A stretch of DNA of 43,803 nucleotides from Staphylococcus sp. GSSP0090 (GCF_013391405.1 NZ_JACBFD010000014.1:1-43803), one strand, 5' to 3'. Positions 26,750-39,960 are shown, counted from the first letter of the stretch. Translations and numbers: made by a program. Notes: generated from the sequence alone by a model not told the origin.

Positions 26750-27602
26750 CTTCTTGCCACTCCTTATACATATCAATAAATTCTTCTTCAGTTAAAGCTA
26801 TTTTACTGAAATAATATTGATATTTGTCCTCAATATCTCTTTGTAGTTTTACAACATCAGGTACATCTAAATGCATTTGATTCACATAATGCGTATCACT
26901 AAATAATTTTCTAGGTGAACATGATTCGACAAGTTGACCATGTTTCATTATTTTTATTTCATCCACATATTTTGCAACATCATTCATTTCATGCGTAACA
27001 AGTATAATAGTTTTATTTTGCTCTACTTGAAGCTTTTTTATCATTTCCATTATCTGATTTCTACTTTTAGGATCTAATCCTGCTGTAGGTTCATCTAAAA
27101 TAACGATATCTGGATCCATAGCCAATATGGATGTTATAGCAATTTTTCTCATCTGACCACCAGACATTTGAAAAGGTGATTGTTGCAATATATCTCTACT
27201 AAAACCAAAATCGATGAGTAGATTGAATGCACGCGCTTTGACTTCTTCTATAGGCATATTAAAGTTTTTTGGACCAAATAATATTTCCCTTTCAACTGAA
27301 TCCTCAAAAAGTTGTGATTCAGGAAATTGAAAAACGACACCGATTCTTTTACGAATTTGCTTTAAGACTTTATCCCTCGTTTTATGATTAACAATGACGT
27401 CATCAATTTGCAACTTTCCAGTTGAAGGTTTAAGCAAACCATTAAAATGTTGAATTAACGTTGATTTACCAGAACCAGTTTGACCAATAACTGCATAATA
27501 TTTCCCTTGTTGAAATGTGGTTTCAATATCTTTTAAAGCTAAATGCTCAAATGGTGTACCCTTTTGATATACATAACTTACTTGATTAAATTTGACTGTC
27601 AT
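26739..27602 (-). CDS. ecfA2: ECF transporter ATPase EcfA2
   Basis: A 287-residue ABC ATPase of the energising module. Walker A is GQTGSGKST (40-48), the signature is [11 protein letters not shown], Walker B is [13 protein letters not shown] and the switch histidine is in LVTHEMND. The signature has MSGGQ rather than LSGGQ, as usual for EcfA2. The start overlaps the ecfA1 stop by 4 bases. It pairs with EcfA1 to drive vitamin uptake. Confidence 0.93.
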   Translation of the reverse strand: MTVKFNQVSYVYQKGTPFEHLALKDIETTFQQGKYYAVIGQTGSGKSTLIQHFNGLLKPSTGKLQIDDVIVNHKTRDKVLKQIRKRIGVVFQFPESQLFEDSVEREILFGPKNFNMPIEEVKARAFNLLIDFGFSRDILQQSPFQMSGGQMRKIAITSILAMDPDIVILDEPTAGLDPKSRNQIMEMIKKLQVEQNKTIILVTHEMNDVAKYVDEIKIMKHGQLVESCSPRKLFSDTHYVNQMHLDVPDVVKLQRDIEDKYQYYFSKIALTEEEFIDMYKEWQEDER

Positions 27603-28408
27603 AGTTTTTTTACCAGCCCTTCATAAGTTATAAAATCTGTACTTCCCAACAAAGTACGCGCCATTCGAATGGAAAATGGCAAATCTAATCCAATATCCAT
27701 AAGGCCGTCGTCATCATTAAATATATCGTGTGGCTTACCAGTTTGATATATCTCACCTTCATTTAGAACAACCAAGTAATCTGCCTCTGCAGCTTCAGTT
27801 AAATCATGGGTAATGGAAATGATTGTAACTTCCTTATCCTCTTTCAATCGATGGATCAAATTAATAAGTTCCTTTCTACCTGCAGGATCTAGCATTGAGG
27901 TTGCCTCATCCAATATAATAACGTCTGTATCTAACGCAAGGACACCAGCAATTGCAACACGTTGTTTTTGACCACCAGAGAGTGACTGTGGCTCATAATC
28001 TGCTCTATCTAACATTTCTACGTCTTCTAATGCTTTGGGCACTATACGCTGCATATCGTCATATGAGACGCTATTGTTTTCAAGTCCAAAAGCCACATCA
28101 AACGCTACAGTAGATCCCACAAACTGATTTTCTGGATTTTGAAAGACAATGCCTATATGCTGTCTCAAATCACTCAAATTTTGTTGATTGATACTTTGAT
28201 CATAAAAATAAATGTTTCCATCAATAGGTTTTTCAATACCGACCATCAATTTTGCTATAGTAGATTTACCAGAACCATTATGCCCCACGATTGAAGTCCA
28301 TTGTCCTTTTGGAATGCCAAAAGATACGTCATTTAACGCAAGTGGTTCATCACTATTATATTTAAATTTAACATTATTAAATGTAATGATATGCTCACGC
28401 GTATCCAT
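27599..28408 (-). CDS. ecfA1: ECF transporter ATPase EcfA1
   Basis: A 269-residue ABC ATPase: Walker [10 protein letters not shown] (42-50), signature [13 protein letters not shown], Walker [15 protein letters not shown], switch [10 protein letters not shown] start at ATG 28408 (MDTREH), 8 bases after GGGAGG; the upstream in-frame ATGs precede that ribosome site. It heads ecfA1-ecfA2-ecfT-truA. The 430 bp between it and rplQ hold repeats and an attenuator-like structure that may control read-through from the ribosomal operon. Confidence 0.93.
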   Translation of the reverse strand: MDTREHIITFNNVKFKYNSDEPLALNDVSFGIPKGQWTSIVGHNGSGKSTIAKLMVGIEKPIDGNIYFYDQSINQQNLSDLRQHIGIVFQNPENQFVGSTVAFDVAFGLENNSVSYDDMQRIVPKALEDVEMLDRADYEPQSLSGGQKQRVAIAGVLALDTDVIILDEATSMLDPAGRKELINLIHRLKEDKEVTIISITHDLTEAAEADYLVVLNEGEIYQTGKPHDIFNDDDGLMDIGLDLPFSIRMARTLLGSTDFITYEGLVKKL

Positions 28409-28486
28409 ATCTTTATCCTCCCAAATCATCATCATGTTTTTTAATATACCTTATCTATTTTACATGAAATAATAATCTAATGAAAG

Positions 28487-28530
28487 TTTAGATAGTTCAG
28501 CAATGAAACAAAATCAAACTGCTATCTAAA
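28487..28530. repeat. Inverted repeat upstream of ecfA1
   Basis: TTTAGATAG (28487-28495) with CTATCTAAA (28522-28530), a 9-bp stem with a 26-base loop, about 80 bases before the ecfA1 start. Role unknown. Confidence 0.4.
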
Positions 28531-28560
28531 TTACAAATGTATTCAAAAGATATTCAATAA

Positions 28561-28673
28561 TTACTATTGCTTTACAATTGCATAAGCCCCCCTTAATTCC
28601 TCTGGAATTAAGATTTTCGGTTTACTATTGCTTCGCAATTGCATAAGACCCCCTAAATTCCTCTGGAATTAAG
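28561..28673. repeat. Two tandem copies of a 52-base intergenic repeat
   Basis: Copy 1 (28561-28612) and copy 2 (28622-28673) both begin ttactattgc, carry the palindrome GCAATTGC or its near form, and end ttcctctggaattaag. Copy 2 ends in a stem GACCCCCT..AGGGGGTC (28647-28679) and could act as a terminator; in copy 1 the second arm is destroyed. I see nothing coding here. Confidence 0.65.
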
Positions 28674-28685
28674 GGGGTCTAATAA

Positions 28686-28755
28686 TATAAAAAAGCGCGC
28701 ACCCCATCACAATTTTGAGTTCACGCTTTAAAGTTTTATTTAGTTTTGATGGGGT
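28686..28755 (-). terminator. rplQ terminator with a competing stem (attenuator-like)
   Basis: On the minus strand, AAAGCG (28724-28729) pairs with CGCTTT (28692-28697) followed by a T run: a terminator. ACCCCATCA (28747-28755) pairs perfectly with TGATGGGGT (28701-28709). The arms interleave (A1-B1-A2-B2), so the two stems exclude each other or form a pseudoknot. Confidence 0.55.
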
Positions 28756-28838
28756 ACTCTGAGCTAGACAATATTTGTATGTGGCAAACATTATCGTTGC
28801 ACTCATTTGCTTTATATATAGTAGTACGCATATTTAAA

Positions 28839-29207
28839 TTAAACTAATTCAATAATTACTGATTCAGCACCATCGCCGCGACGAGGACCGACTTTAAGAA
28901 TACGAGTGTAACCGCCTTGACGTTCTGTATAACGTTCAGCAACTTCACCGAATAATTTTTGCAATGCAGTTTGAACTGTTTCATCTTCGTTTAAGATTTC
29001 AACATTACGTAAAGTTTTAGCTGCTTGACGACGAGAAGCTAAATCGCCTTTTTTACCTAAAGTGATTAATTTTTCAACAACACTACGTAATTCTTTTGCA
29101 CGTGCTTCTGTAGTTTCAACACGTTCACTAACGATAAGTGAAGTAGCTAAATCGCGTAACATCGCTCTACGTTGATCAGAAGTACGACCTAATTTTCTGT
29201 AACCCAT
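28839..29207 (-). CDS. rplQ: 50S ribosomal protein L17
   Basis: A 122-residue L17 of normal bacterial length: [19 protein letters not shown] at the N-terminus and [12 protein letters not shown] at the end. It lies near the exit tunnel rim of the large subunit. Last gene of the alpha operon, 18 bases after rpoA. Confidence 0.96.
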   Translation of the reverse strand: MGYRKLGRTSDQRRAMLRDLATSLIVSERVETTEARAKELRSVVEKLITLGKKGDLASRRQAAKTLRNVEILNEDETVQTALQKLFGEVAERYTERQGGYTRILKVGPRRGDGAESVIIELV

Positions 29208-29225
29208 GAGTTAACCTCCTTTATA

Positions 29226-30170
29226 TTAATCTTCTTTTCTTAAACCTAAACCTAGGTCTTCAAGTTTATACTTAACTTCTTCTAAAGATTTACGACCTAA
29301 ATTACGTACTTTCATCATATCTGCCTCAGATTTATCAGCTAATTCTTGAACAGAGTTGATACCTGCACGTTTTAAGCAATTGTAAGAACGTACTGATAAG
29401 TCTAATTCTTCAATAGACATTTCAAGTACTTTTTCTTTTTGATCCTCTTCTTTTTCAATCATGATTTCAGCATTTTGTGCTTCATCAGTTAATCCAACGA
29501 AGATATTCAAGTGTTCAGTTAAGATTTTTGCAGCTAATGAAACTGACTCTTGTGGTGTGATTGAACCATTTGTCCAAACATCCAATGTCAATTTATCAAA
29601 ATCACTACTTTGACCCACACGTGTGTTTTCTACAGTGTAGTTAACACGTTCAACTGGAGAATAAAGTGAGTCCACTGGAATTACACCAATTGGTAAATCA
29701 CTAGTTTTATTTTGTTCTGCTAATGCGTAACCTCTACCCTTGTTAGCAACTAGACGGATTTTTAAATGTCCACCTTTTGAAACTGTTGCAATTTTAATCT
29801 CAGGATTTAAAATCTCAACATCACTATCATGTGTAATGTCACTTGCAGTTACATCGCCTTCATCTTTAACATCAATTTCTAAAGTTTTATCTTCTTCAGA
29901 ATAGATTTTTAATGCTAGCTTTTTGATGTTCATAATAATTGTAGAAACATCTTCAACGACATTATCTATTGCTGAGAATTCGTGTAATACGCCTTCGATC
30001 TCAATGTACTTAACGGCTGCACCTGGTAATGAAGATAGTAGGATACGACGTAAGGAGTTTCCTAGTGTAGTACCGTAGCCACGTTCTAGTGGTTCAACAA
30101 CGAACTTACCGAATTTAGCATCTTCACTAATTTCAATTGTTTCAATTCTAGGTTTTTCGATTTCAATCAT
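29226..30170 (-). CDS. rpoA: RNA polymerase alpha subunit
   Basis: A 314-residue alpha subunit. The N-terminal assembly domain includes [20 protein letters not shown], the dimer interface; an acidic linker (about 230-245, EKEEDQKEK) leads to the C-terminal domain with [18 protein letters not shown] and [15 protein letters not shown], the helix-hairpin-helix that binds UP elements and activators. Translation starts after GGAGG. Confidence 0.97.
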   Translation of the reverse strand: MIEIEKPRIETIEISEDAKFGKFVVEPLERGYGTTLGNSLRRILLSSLPGAAVKYIEIEGVLHEFSAIDNVVEDVSTIIMNIKKLALKIYSEEDKTLEIDVKDEGDVTASDITHDSDVEILNPEIKIATVSKGGHLKIRLVANKGRGYALAEQNKTSDLPIGVIPVDSLYSPVERVNYTVENTRVGQSSDFDKLTLDVWTNGSITPQESVSLAAKILTEHLNIFVGLTDEAQNAEIMIEKEEDQKEKVLEMSIEELDLSVRSYNCLKRAGINSVQELADKSEADMMKVRNLGRKSLEEVKYKLEDLGLGLRKED

Positions 30171-30245
30171 TTACAAATATCCTCCTTGTTTACGTCGATT
30201 GATTTTTACTGTATTTCTCAGTGACCTGCGACAATAACAATAAAA

Positions 30246-30635
30246 TTATACGCGACGACGTTTTGGTGGACGACAACCATTATGTGGTACTGGAGTAACG
30301 TCACGAATTGCAGTTACTTCTAATCCAGCTGATTGTAATGCACGGATAGCTGATTCACGACCAGGACCTGGGCCTTTTACAGTAACTTCAACAGATTTCA
30401 AGCCATGTTCCATAGCTGTTTTTGAAGCAGTTTCTGACGCCATTTGAGCTGCAAATGGTGTTGATTTTTTTGAACCTTTAAATCCTAATGCACCTGCTGA
30501 TGACCATGATAACGCATTACCAAATTCATCAGTAATAGTTACGATTGTATTATTGAATGTTGAACGGATGTGTGCCACACCATTTTCAATATTCTTTTTC
30601 ACTCTACGTTTACGAGATACTTGTTTACGTGCCAT
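30246..30635 (-). CDS. rpsK: 30S ribosomal protein S11
   Basis: A 129-residue S11 with [18 protein letters not shown] and the C-terminal [17 protein letters not shown], whose [12 protein letters not shown] tail binds 16S rRNA at the platform. It stands 22 bases after rpsM and 75 bases before rpoA. Confidence 0.97.
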   Translation of the reverse strand: MARKQVSRKRRVKKNIENGVAHIRSTFNNTIVTITDEFGNALSWSSAGALGFKGSKKSTPFAAQMASETASKTAMEHGLKSVEVTVKGPGPGRESAIRALQSAGLEVTAIRDVTPVPHNGCRPPKRRRV

Positions 30636-30657
30636 TTAAATTTGCCTCCTTTACCTA

Positions 30658-31023
30658 TTATTTTTTCTTGTTAGCTACAGTTTTAACTGGGCCTTTACGA
30701 GTACGAGCATTGTTTTTTGTTTTTTGTCCGCGAACTGGTAATCCACGACGGTGACGGATACCACGGTATGATGAGATTTCCATTAAACGTTTAATGTTTA
30801 AGTTTTGCTCACGACGTAAGTCACCTTCTACTTTATAGTTGTCAACAACTTCACGGATACGACCTAATTCATCATCAGTTAAATCTTTAACGCGTGTTTC
30901 TGGTGATACGTTAGCTTCTTCAGCAATTTTGTTAGCTGTAGTAGTACCGATACCGTACACATAAGTTAATGAAATAACAATACGTTTTTCACGTGGAATA
31001 TCTACTCCTGCAATACGTGCCAT
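30658..31023 (-). CDS. rpsM: 30S ribosomal protein S13
   Basis: A 121-residue S13. The helix-hairpin-helix-like [19 protein letters not shown] and basic tail [15 protein letters not shown] are present. It contacts the P-site tRNA and forms bridges to the large subunit. It follows rpmJ by 21 bases. Confidence 0.97.
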   Translation of the reverse strand: MARIAGVDIPREKRIVISLTYVYGIGTTTANKIAEEANVSPETRVKDLTDDELGRIREVVDNYKVEGDLRREQNLNIKRLMEISSYRGIRHRRGLPVRGQKTKNNARTRKGPVKTVANKKK

Positions 31024-31044
31024 AATTATTTACACCTCTCTTTA

Positions 31045-31170
<126 letters not shown>

Positions 31171-31189
31171 CTATATTATGGAGTGACGA

Positions 31190-31408
31190 TTATTTATAAC
31201 GATACGTAATTCTTCCGCGTGTTAAATCATACGGAGACATTTCTACTGTTACTTTGTCGCCAGGTAGAATACGAATATAATTCATTCTAATTTTACCACT
31301 TACGTGAGCTAAAATTTCATGACCATTTTCTAATTCTACTTTAAACATTGCATTTGGTAAAGTATCTAATACAGTACCTTCTAATTCAATTACATCTTGT
31401 TTAGCCAT
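31190..31408 (-). CDS. infA: Translation initiation factor IF-1
   Basis: A 72-residue OB-fold protein: [39 protein letters not shown] and [15 protein letters not shown] are nearly invariant. It occupies the A site during initiation. A 171-bp gap separates it from adk, the largest gap inside the ribosomal block, so infA may have its own promoter; I do not see a convincing one. No map gene lies between them. Confidence 0.97.
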
Positions 31409-31579
31409 TAATTAACTTCCCCCTTTATGAAATAGTCGGTTATCGTCAAAAATCAACTCTAACCATACGTGTCTATAAGTGTTGTTAATCAGTTTAACAA
31501 ATATAATGAATTACGTAATCGCATTGTCACTCTTATTTAATTATACCTTTGGCATTACATAGACCGTACAAAGTTGATC

Positions 31580-33539
<1,960 letters not shown>

Positions 33540-33540
<1 letters not shown>

Positions 33541-33980
33541 TAGATCACCTCGTGTGCTCCGCCTTTTGCATCAATAGCTTCTGCTGCAGATGCAGAGAAT
33601 TTGCTAGCTTTAACTGTTAGTTTTTTATCAAGAGAACCAGTACCTAGTATTTTAATACCAGATTTTTCACTCTTAACTACACCAGATTCTACTAATAAAG
33701 CAGGAGTTACTTCAGTACCATCTTCAAATTTATTAAGTTGGTCTAAGTTAACAATAGCATATTCTTTACGGTTGATGTTAGTAAAACCTCGTTTTGGTAA
33801 GCGACGGAATAATGGTAATTGTCCACCTTCGAAGCCTGGTCTTACACTACCACCTGAACGTGCTTTTTGTCCTTTTTGTCCACGACCACTAGTTTTACCG
33901 TTACCAGTAGCTGCACCACGTCCAACGCGGTTACGAACTTTACGAGAACCTTCTGCTGGTTTTAACTCATGTAATTTCAT
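33540..33980 (-). CDS. rplO: 50S ribosomal protein L15
   Basis: A 146-residue L15 with the glycine/arginine-rich extension ([20 protein letters not shown]) that threads into 23S rRNA and the [20 protein letters not shown] signature. 18 bases downstream of rpmD. Confidence 0.96.
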
Positions 33981-33998
33981 ATCGGCACCTCCTTAAAA

Positions 33999-34178
33999 TT
34001 ATTTTTCTTCTACTGTCACTAAGTGACTTACTTTGTTGATTTGCCCACGAATAGCAGGGTTATCTTCAACAACTACTGAAGAGTTTGTTTTTTTCAAACC
34101 TAAAGCTTCAACAGTTTTACGTTGTGTTTCTGGACGACCTATAACACTACGAGTGAGGGTAATTTGTAATTTAGCCAT
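33999..34178 (-). CDS. rpmD: 50S ribosomal protein L30
   Basis: A 59-residue L30 beginning [19 protein letters not shown] and ending [16 protein letters not shown] precedes the ATG. Short-type bacterial L30, 16 bases after rpsE. Confidence 0.95.
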   Translation of the reverse strand: MAKLQITLTRSVIGRPETQRKTVEALGLKKTNSSVVVEDNPAIRGQINKVSHLVTVEEK

Positions 34179-34194
34179 AACTTATTTTCCCTCC

Positions 34195-34692
34195 TTAATT
34201 GTATAATTCTTCTACTGATTTGCCGCGTAATTTCGCAACGTCTTCAGCATTTTTAAGGTTTTTTAATCCATTGATTGTAGCACGAACCATGTTAATTGGT
34301 GTATTTGAACCTAAAGATTTACTTAAGATATCAGTGATACCTGCTAATTCTAATACCGCACGAACAGGGCCACCTGCGATAACACCAGTACCTGGTGCAG
34401 CGGGTTTCATAAATACACTGCCTGAACTGAAACGTCCAGTTATTGTGTGAGGTGTTGTACCTTCAACACGTGGAACTTCAACTAGATCTTTTTTAGCTGC
34501 TTCAACTGCTTTTTTGATTGCTTCAGGTACCTCTTGTGCTTTACCAGTACCGAAACCAACGCGACCGTTCTTATCTCCAACTACAACTAATGCAGTGAAA
34601 CGGAAACGACGACCACCTTTTACAACTTTCGCAACACGGTTAATTGTAACAACGCGTTCTTCAAATTCTTTCGCTTCTTCTCTACGAGCCAT
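34195..34692 (-). CDS. rpsE: 30S ribosomal protein S5
   Basis: A 165-residue S5. The dsRNA-binding-like N-terminal domain has [19 protein letters not shown] and [14 protein letters not shown]; the C-terminal domain carries [18 protein letters not shown]. The KGGRR loop is where spectinomycin-resistance mutations arise in bacteria; it appears wild type. Confidence 0.97.
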   Translation of the reverse strand: MARREEAKEFEERVVTINRVAKVVKGGRRFRFTALVVVGDKNGRVGFGTGKAQEVPEAIKKAVEAAKKDLVEVPRVEGTTPHTITGRFSSGSVFMKPAAPGTGVIAGGPVRAVLELAGITDILSKSLGSNTPINMVRATINGLKNLKNAEDVAKLRGKSVEELYN

Positions 34693-34712
34693 GTAAATGT
34701 CCCTCCTTTAAA

Positions 34713-35075
34713 TTAAAATTCTAAACCATTTTCACGAGCTGCATCTGCTAAGGCTTTAACACGGCCATGGTATAAATATCCTCCACGGTCAAATACGATT
34801 GTTTTAACGCCTTTTTCACTAGCTCTTTTAGCTACAGTTTCGCCAACTTTAGCTGATAATTCAACTTTTGAACCAGATTCATTTGCTAAATCTTTTTCTT
34901 GTGTTGAAGCTTGTGCTAATGTTTTACCGTTAACATCATCAATGACTTGTGCATAGATGTGTTTGTTTGAACGATAGATGTTTAAACGTGGCTTTTCTGC
35001 TGTGCCAGCTAATTTATTACGTACACGTGCATGTCTTTTAAGACGCACTTTGTTTTTATCAATTTTGCTGATCAT
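34713..35075 (-). CDS. rplR: 50S ribosomal protein L18
   Basis: A 120-residue L18, the 5S rRNA-binding partner of L5. Basic N-terminus ([17 protein letters not shown]) and [13 protein letters not shown] are typical, as is the C-terminal [21 protein letters not shown]. Confidence 0.97.
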   Translation of the reverse strand: MISKIDKNKVRLKRHARVRNKLAGTAEKPRLNIYRSNKHIYAQVIDDVNGKTLAQASTQEKDLANESGSKVELSAKVGETVAKRASEKGVKTIVFDRGGYLYHGRVKALADAARENGLEF

Positions 35076-35106
35076 CTTAATACTCCTTTCTTCTGAAAGT
35101 TATTTA

Positions 35107-35643
35107 TTATTTACCAGTTTTACCTTCTTTACGGCGAACGTATTCACCTTGGTAACGAATTCCTTTACCTTTATAAGGCTCTGGAGGTCTTACTGAACGA
35201 ATGTTTGAAGCGATTGCTCCAACTTGTTCTTTAGAAATACCAGCAACAGTTACTGTTGTGTTTTTCTCAACACCGAAAGTAATACCATCATCAGCTTTAA
35301 TTTCAACTGGGTGAGAGTAACCAACGTTTAATATTAAGTCATTACCTTGCATTTGAGCACGGTAACCAACACCAACAAGTTCAAGTGTTTTTTGGTATCC
35401 TTCTTTAACACCTTGTATCATATTGTTAATTAAAGCACGAGTTGTACCATGTACTGTTCTATCATCTTTAGAATCAGTTGGTCTTACAACTTCTAAAGTG
35501 CTTTCGTCTTGTTTATATGTCATTCTTTCATTCATTGTTCTTGATAATTCACCTTTAGGACCTTTAACAGTGATTGTGTTACCTTCAACACTTACTGTTA
35601 CGTCGCTAGGGATGTCAATAATTTTTTTACCAACACGACTCAT
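35107..35643 (-). CDS. rplF: 50S ribosomal protein L6
   Basis: A 178-residue L6 with two similar domains: [17 protein letters not shown] at the start and [20 protein letters not shown] at the end, which contacts the GTPase centre of the ribosome. Confidence 0.97.
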   Translation of the reverse strand: MSRVGKKIIDIPSDVTVSVEGNTITVKGPKGELSRTMNERMTYKQDESTLEVVRPTDSKDDRTVHGTTRALINNMIQGVKEGYQKTLELVGVGYRAQMQGNDLILNVGYSHPVEIKADDGITFGVEKNTTVTVAGISKEQVGAIASNIRSVRPPEPYKGKGIRYQGEYVRRKEGKTGK

Positions 35644-35670
35644 GTTATCGCACCTCCTTATTATTTATTA

Positions 35671-36069
35671 TTACCAAATGTAACCTAGGATTTCTCCACC
35701 GATGTTACGTTTTCTAGCTTCTTTATCAGTTACAACACCTTCAGAAGTTGAAACTAATGCAATACCTAAACCGTTAAGTACTTTAGGTACTTCGTTAGCT
35801 TTAGCATATACACGTAAACCAGGTTTTGAAATACGTTTTAAACCAGTGATAACACGTTCATTGTTTTGACCATATTTAAGGAATAAACGGATAACCCCTT
35901 GTTTATCGTCTTCAACATATTCTACGTTTTTAATGAAACCTTCACTTTTTAAAATTTCAGCAATTTCTTTTTTAATGTTAGAAGCAGGTAATTCTAATTT
36001 ATCGTGACGCACCATGTTTGCGTTTCTTACACGAGTTAGCATATCTGCAATTGGATCGTTGATTGTCAT
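35671..36069 (-). CDS. rpsH: 30S ribosomal protein S8
   Basis: A 132-residue S8 with [14 protein letters not shown] and the C-terminal [19 protein letters not shown] that binds helix 21 of 16S rRNA. In bacteria S8 often represses the spc operon at L5 mRNA; no obvious mimic is visible by eye. Confidence 0.97.
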   Translation of the reverse strand: MTINDPIADMLTRVRNANMVRHDKLELPASNIKKEIAEILKSEGFIKNVEYVEDDKQGVIRLFLKYGQNNERVITGLKRISKPGLRVYAKANEVPKVLNGLGIALVSTSEGVVTDKEARKRNIGGEILGYIW

Positions 36070-36100
36070 TGATTGTTGCCTCCTTTCAGACTATTTTCTA

Positions 36101-36286
36101 TTACCAGCTAGCTTTACGAACGCCAGGGATTTGGCCTTTATAAGCTAATTCACGGAAACAAATACGGCATAATTTAAATTTACGATATACAGAATGTGGA
36201 CGACCACAGCGTTCACAACGAGTATACTCACGTACTTGGAACTTTTGTTTTTTTTGTTGCTTAGCAACCATTGAAGTTTTAGCCAC
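36101..36286 (-). CDS. rpsN: 30S ribosomal protein S14, type Z
   Basis: A 61-residue zinc-type S14. The ribbon is [20 protein letters not shown], two CxxC pairs, so it needs zinc. Staphylococci usually carry a second, zinc-free S14 elsewhere for zinc starvation. Sits between rplE and rpsH. Confidence 0.96.
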   Translation of the reverse strand: MAKTSMVAKQQKKQKFQVREYTRCERCGRPHSVYRKFKLCRICFRELAYKGQIPGVRKASW

Positions 36287-36307
36287 TTAATTAGCCTCCT
36301 TTAGAGA

Positions 36308-36847
36308 TTATTTGTGAAATGGCATACCGAATTGTGATAACAATTCACGAGCTTCCTCGTCAGTGTTAGCAGTCGTTACGATAACGATATCCATTCCTCG
36401 TACTTTATTTACTCGGTCATAGTCAATTTCTGGGAAAATTAATTGTTCTTTAACACCTAAAGTGTAGTTACCTCTACCATCGAATGCAGTTTTAGATACA
36501 CCTTGGAAGTCACGTACACGTGGAAGTGAAACAGCAATTAATTTATCTAAAAAGTCATACATTCTTTCGCCGCGTAGTGTTACTTTCGCACCGATAGGCA
36601 TACCTTCACGTAAACGGAATGTTGCTACAGATTTTTTAGCTTTTGTAATTAATGGTTTTTGACCAGTGATTGCTTGTAATTCTTCTACAGCATCATCTAA
36701 TACTTTAGTATTTTGAACAGCGTCACCGACACCCATATTTACAACGATTTTTTCTATTTTTGGAACTTCCATTACTGAACTGTAGTCAAATTGCTTAACT
36801 AAGTTTTGAGTAACTTCAGAATTGAATTTTTCTTTTAAACGGTTCAC
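36308..36847 (-). CDS. rplE: 50S ribosomal protein L5
   Basis: A 179-residue L5 that anchors 5S rRNA. Conserved [38 protein letters not shown] and [20 protein letters not shown] start at GTG 36847 (MNRLKEK): AAAGGAGG lies 7 bases upstream, and the open frame further out is the ribosome site itself. Several N-terminal residues differ from the S. aureus protein I know, supporting another species. Confidence 0.96.
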   Translation of the reverse strand: MNRLKEKFNSEVTQNLVKQFDYSSVMEVPKIEKIVVNMGVGDAVQNTKVLDDAVEELQAITGQKPLITKAKKSVATFRLREGMPIGAKVTLRGERMYDFLDKLIAVSLPRVRDFQGVSKTAFDGRGNYTLGVKEQLIFPEIDYDRVNKVRGMDIVIVTTANTDEEARELLSQFGMPFHK

Positions 36848-36872
36848 AGTGGATCCTCCTTTCAATTAATTA

Positions 36873-37190
36873 TTAATTATTAGATTTGATTTCTTCGCCA
36901 GATTTTTTAGCGATACGAACTTTTTTACCATCTACGAATTTATGACCTACGCGTGTTGGTTCATTCGTTTTAGGGTCTAATAACTGTACATTAGAAACAT
37001 GGATTGCTGCCTCTGTTTCTAAGATTCCACCTTCAGGATTAAATTGAGTTGGTTTTTGGTGCTTTTTAATTATATTGACACCTTCCACAACGACACGGTC
37101 TTTTTTAGGTTCAGTTGAAACAACTTTACCTTCTTTACCTTTGTCTTTACCTGCGATAACTTTTACGTTGTCACCTTTTTTGATATGCAT
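36873..37190 (-). CDS. rplX: 50S ribosomal protein L24
   Basis: A 105-residue L24 with the KOW motif [17 protein letters not shown]. Start ATG 37190 follows GGAGG by 8 bases; the GTG three codons earlier is too close to it. L24 initiates large-subunit assembly near the tunnel exit. Confidence 0.96.
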   Translation of the reverse strand: MHIKKGDNVKVIAGKDKGKEGKVVSTEPKKDRVVVEGVNIIKKHQKPTQFNPEGGILETEAAIHVSNVQLLDPKTNEPTRVGHKFVDGKKVRIAKKSGEEIKSNN

Positions 37191-37231
37191 GTGTGGCACC
37201 TCCTTAAATTTATATATTTATAAATATTTTA

Positions 37232-37603
<372 letters not shown>

Positions 37604-37631
37604 TTAAACCTCCTTTATCTTCACTATTTAA

Positions 37632-37895
37632 TTAAATAATTACTGATTCTTCAACAATTTCTACCAAACGGAAACGTTTAGTTGCTGATAAAGGACGAGT
37701 CTCTTGAATTTTAACTGTGTCCCCTAATTTAGCTGAGTTGTTTTCATCATGAGTTTTGTATTTTTTAGAGTATTTTACTCGTTTACCATATAACTTGTGT
37801 GTTTTGTATGTTTCAACAAGTACAGTTATCGTTTTATCCATTTTATCGGAAACGACTCTACCTACATAAACTTTACGATCATTTCTTTCGCTCAC
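37632..37895 (-). CDS. rpsQ: 30S ribosomal protein S17
   Basis: An 87-residue OB-fold S17, [20 protein letters not shown] and on to [11 protein letters not shown] start at GTG 37895 because GAGGAGG lies upstream of it; the ATG seven codons earlier is part of that ribosome-site context and would lengthen the protein beyond the family norm. Confidence 0.95.
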
Positions 37896-37921
37896 TTTAG
37901 TAACCTCCTCTTTCAATTGAA

Positions 37922-38131
37922 TTATTGATTCGCTTTACCTTGTTCAATTTCTCTTTCACGAGCAACAGTTTTTAGACGTGCAATCGTTTTTCTTACTGTG
38001 CGAATACGTGCAGTTTCCTCTAATTGACCTGTAGCTAACTGAAAGCGTAGGTTAAAAAGCTCTTCTTTTGAAGATTTGATTTGTTCTTCGATTTCTGAAG
38101 TGGTTAAGTCTCTAATTTCCTTAGCTTTCAT
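37922..38131 (-). CDS. rpmC: 50S ribosomal protein L29
   Basis: A 69-residue helical L29, [18 protein letters not shown], near the tunnel exit where SRP and trigger factor dock. The start at 38131 overlaps the rplP stop by 11 bases (GGTGGTG ribosome site inside rplP). An open frame eight codons upstream lies inside rplP and is not expected to be used. Confidence 0.95.
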   Translation of the reverse strand: MKAKEIRDLTTSEIEEQIKSSKEELFNLRFQLATGQLEETARIRTVRKTIARLKTVAREREIEQGKANQ

Positions 38132-38555
38132 TTGTTTCACCACCCAATTCTTCACGTTTTACAAACTTAGTTTTAACTGGAAGTTTGTGACTTGCTAAAC
38201 GTAATGCTTCACGCGCAACTTCTTCGTTAACGCCTGCGACTTCAAATAAAATTCTACCTGGTTTTGCTACTGCAATCCAGCCTTCTACTGCACCTTTACC
38301 AGCACCCATACGTACTTCTAAAGGCTTTTGTGTATAAGGTGTATGTGGGAAGATTTTAATCCAAACTTTCCCGCCACGTTTCATAAAACGAGTCATTGCA
38401 ATACGAGCTGATTCGATTTGACGAGATGTGATCCAAGACGTTGTAGTTGCTTGTAAACCATACTCACCAAATGTTACATAGTTACCGCCTTTAGAACGAC
38501 CAGTAGTTTTAGGACGATGTTGACGACGGTATTTTACACGTTTTGGTAGTAACAT
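38121..38555 (-). CDS. rplP: 50S ribosomal protein L16
   Basis: A 144-residue L16, [20 protein letters not shown], with [20 protein letters not shown] near the centre. It organises the A-site tRNA elbow contact; changes in L16 can give evernimicin resistance in other cocci. Two bases after rpsC. Confidence 0.97.
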   Translation of the reverse strand: MLLPKRVKYRRQHRPKTTGRSKGGNYVTFGEYGLQATTTSWITSRQIESARIAMTRFMKRGGKVWIKIFPHTPYTQKPLEVRMGAGKGAVEGWIAVAKPGRILFEVAGVNEEVAREALRLASHKLPVKTKFVKREELGGETNES

Positions 38556-38557
38556 TA

Positions 38558-39211
38558 CTATTTTCCTCCTTCACTAGTGTTCTTAGTAGGAAGAACTTCT
38601 CCACGATAAATCCATACTTTGACACCTAATTTACCGTAAGTAGTGTCAGCTTCTGCATGTGCATAACCAATGTCAGCACGTAGTGTATGAAGTGGAACAG
38701 TTCCTTCTGAATATTGTTCAGCACGAGCGATGTCAGCTCCGCCTAAACGACCTGAAACTTGTGTTTTGATACCTTTAGCACCAATTTTCATTGCTCTTGT
38801 AATAGCTTGTTTTTGTACACGACGGAATGAAGCACGGTTTTCTAATTGACGTGCAATATTCTCGGCAACTAATTTAGCATCTAAATCAACTTTTTTGATT
38901 TCGATCACGTTGATGTGTACTTTTTTGTTTGTTAATGAGTTTAATTTGTTACGTAATTTTTCAATTTCTGAACCGCCTTTACCGATTACCATACCTGGTT
39001 TACCAGTATGAATAGCGATGTTGATACGATTAGCAGCACGTTCAATTTCAACGTGAGAAACTGATGCTTCTTTTAATGCGTTATCAATAAACTTACGGAT
39101 TTTTAAATCTTCGTGTAATAATGATGCGAAGTCTTTTTCTGCATACCATTTAGCTTCCCAATCACGGATTACACCAACACGAAGTCCGATTGGATTAATT
39201 TTTTGACCCAC
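38558..39211 (-). CDS. rpsC: 30S ribosomal protein S3
   Basis: A 217-residue S3. [19 protein letters not shown] at the start, a KH domain with [13 protein letters not shown] and the C-terminal [19 protein letters not shown]. It lines the mRNA entry pore. Confidence 0.97.
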   Translation of the reverse strand: MGQKINPIGLRVGVIRDWEAKWYAEKDFASLLHEDLKIRKFIDNALKEASVSHVEIERAANRINIAIHTGKPGMVIGKGGSEIEKLRNKLNSLTNKKVHINVIEIKKVDLDAKLVAENIARQLENRASFRRVQKQAITRAMKIGAKGIKTQVSGRLGGADIARAEQYSEGTVPLHTLRADIGYAHAEADTTYGKLGVKVWIYRGEVLPTKNTSEGGK

Positions 39212-39235
39212 AGTGTTCCCTCCTTAAAAAATGTA

Positions 39236-39589
39236 TTAAGCTTCTTTAGCTTCTTCTTTACCGTCACTTACGACGATTGTAATGTGGCTTGTACGTTTGT
39301 TAATCGCACTTGCACGACCTTGTGCACGTGGACGGAAACGTTTTAATGTTGGTCCTTCATTAGCATAAGCTTCTTTAACTATTAATTCATCAGTGTTCAT
39401 GTCATAGTTATGTTCAGCATTAGCTAAAGCGGACATTAATAATTTTTCTACTACTGGTGATGAAGCTTTGTTTTTTAATTTTAAAATTGCAATAGCTTCT
39501 CCAGCGCTCTTACCTCTAATTAGATCTAATACTAATCTAACTTTACGAGGTGCGATTCTTATTGTTTTAGCAACCGCTTTTGCTTCCAT
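39236..39589 (-). CDS. rplV: 50S ribosomal protein L22
   Basis: A 117-residue L22. The long hairpin tip that lines the exit tunnel, around [20 protein letters not shown], is intact; insertions or deletions there give macrolide resistance, and none is visible. Confidence 0.97.
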
Positions 39590-39617
39590 TCGAATTTCCT
39601 CCTCTACCTGTTAGAAA

Positions 39618-39896
39618 TTATCTTCTAGTTTTTTTGTCGTCTGCAGCGTGTCCTTTAAAAGTACGAGTTGGTGCGAATTCTCCTAATTTATGACCAACCA
39701 TATCTTCTGTTACGAATACAGGCACATGTTTACGTCCATCATATACAGCGAATGTATGTCCGATAAAATCAGGGAAAATAGTTGAACGACGTGACCAAGT
39801 TTTAATTACTTGTTTTTTCTCGCTTCCGCTTTGAGCTTCAACTTTTTTCTTTAGATGATCGTCAGCGAAAGGTCCTTTTTTAATACTACGAGCCAT
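39618..39896 (-). CDS. rpsS: 30S ribosomal protein S19
   Basis: A 92-residue S19, [20 protein letters not shown], with [19 protein letters not shown]. It works with S13 in the head of the small subunit. A hairpin (39918-39945) lies just before its ribosome site. Confidence 0.97.
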   Translation of the reverse strand: MARSIKKGPFADDHLKKKVEAQSGSEKKQVIKTWSRRSTIFPDFIGHTFAVYDGRKHVPVFVTEDMVGHKLGEFAPTRTFKGHAADDKKTRR

Positions 39897-39917
39897 AGTG
39901 GCGCCTCCCTTCTTATT

Positions 39918-39945
39918 GTGTGCGTGCAGCTATTAAGCCGCACAC
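39918..39945 (-). other. Intercistronic hairpin between rplB and rpsS
   Basis: GTGTGCG (39918-39924) pairs with CGCACAC (39939-39945), with further GC pairs inside. No T run follows, so it is more likely an RNA-processing or translation-pausing structure than a terminator. Confidence 0.5.
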
Positions 39946-39960
39946 GCAAATAAGTTATTT

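Noticed and set aside
28561..28673. Tandem repeats as a CRISPR array
   Set aside because: Only two copies, a 9-base gap, no unique spacers and no cas genes.
33601..33996. 131-codon plus-strand ORF over rplO
   Set aside because: Shadow of the L15 gene produced by its codon bias.
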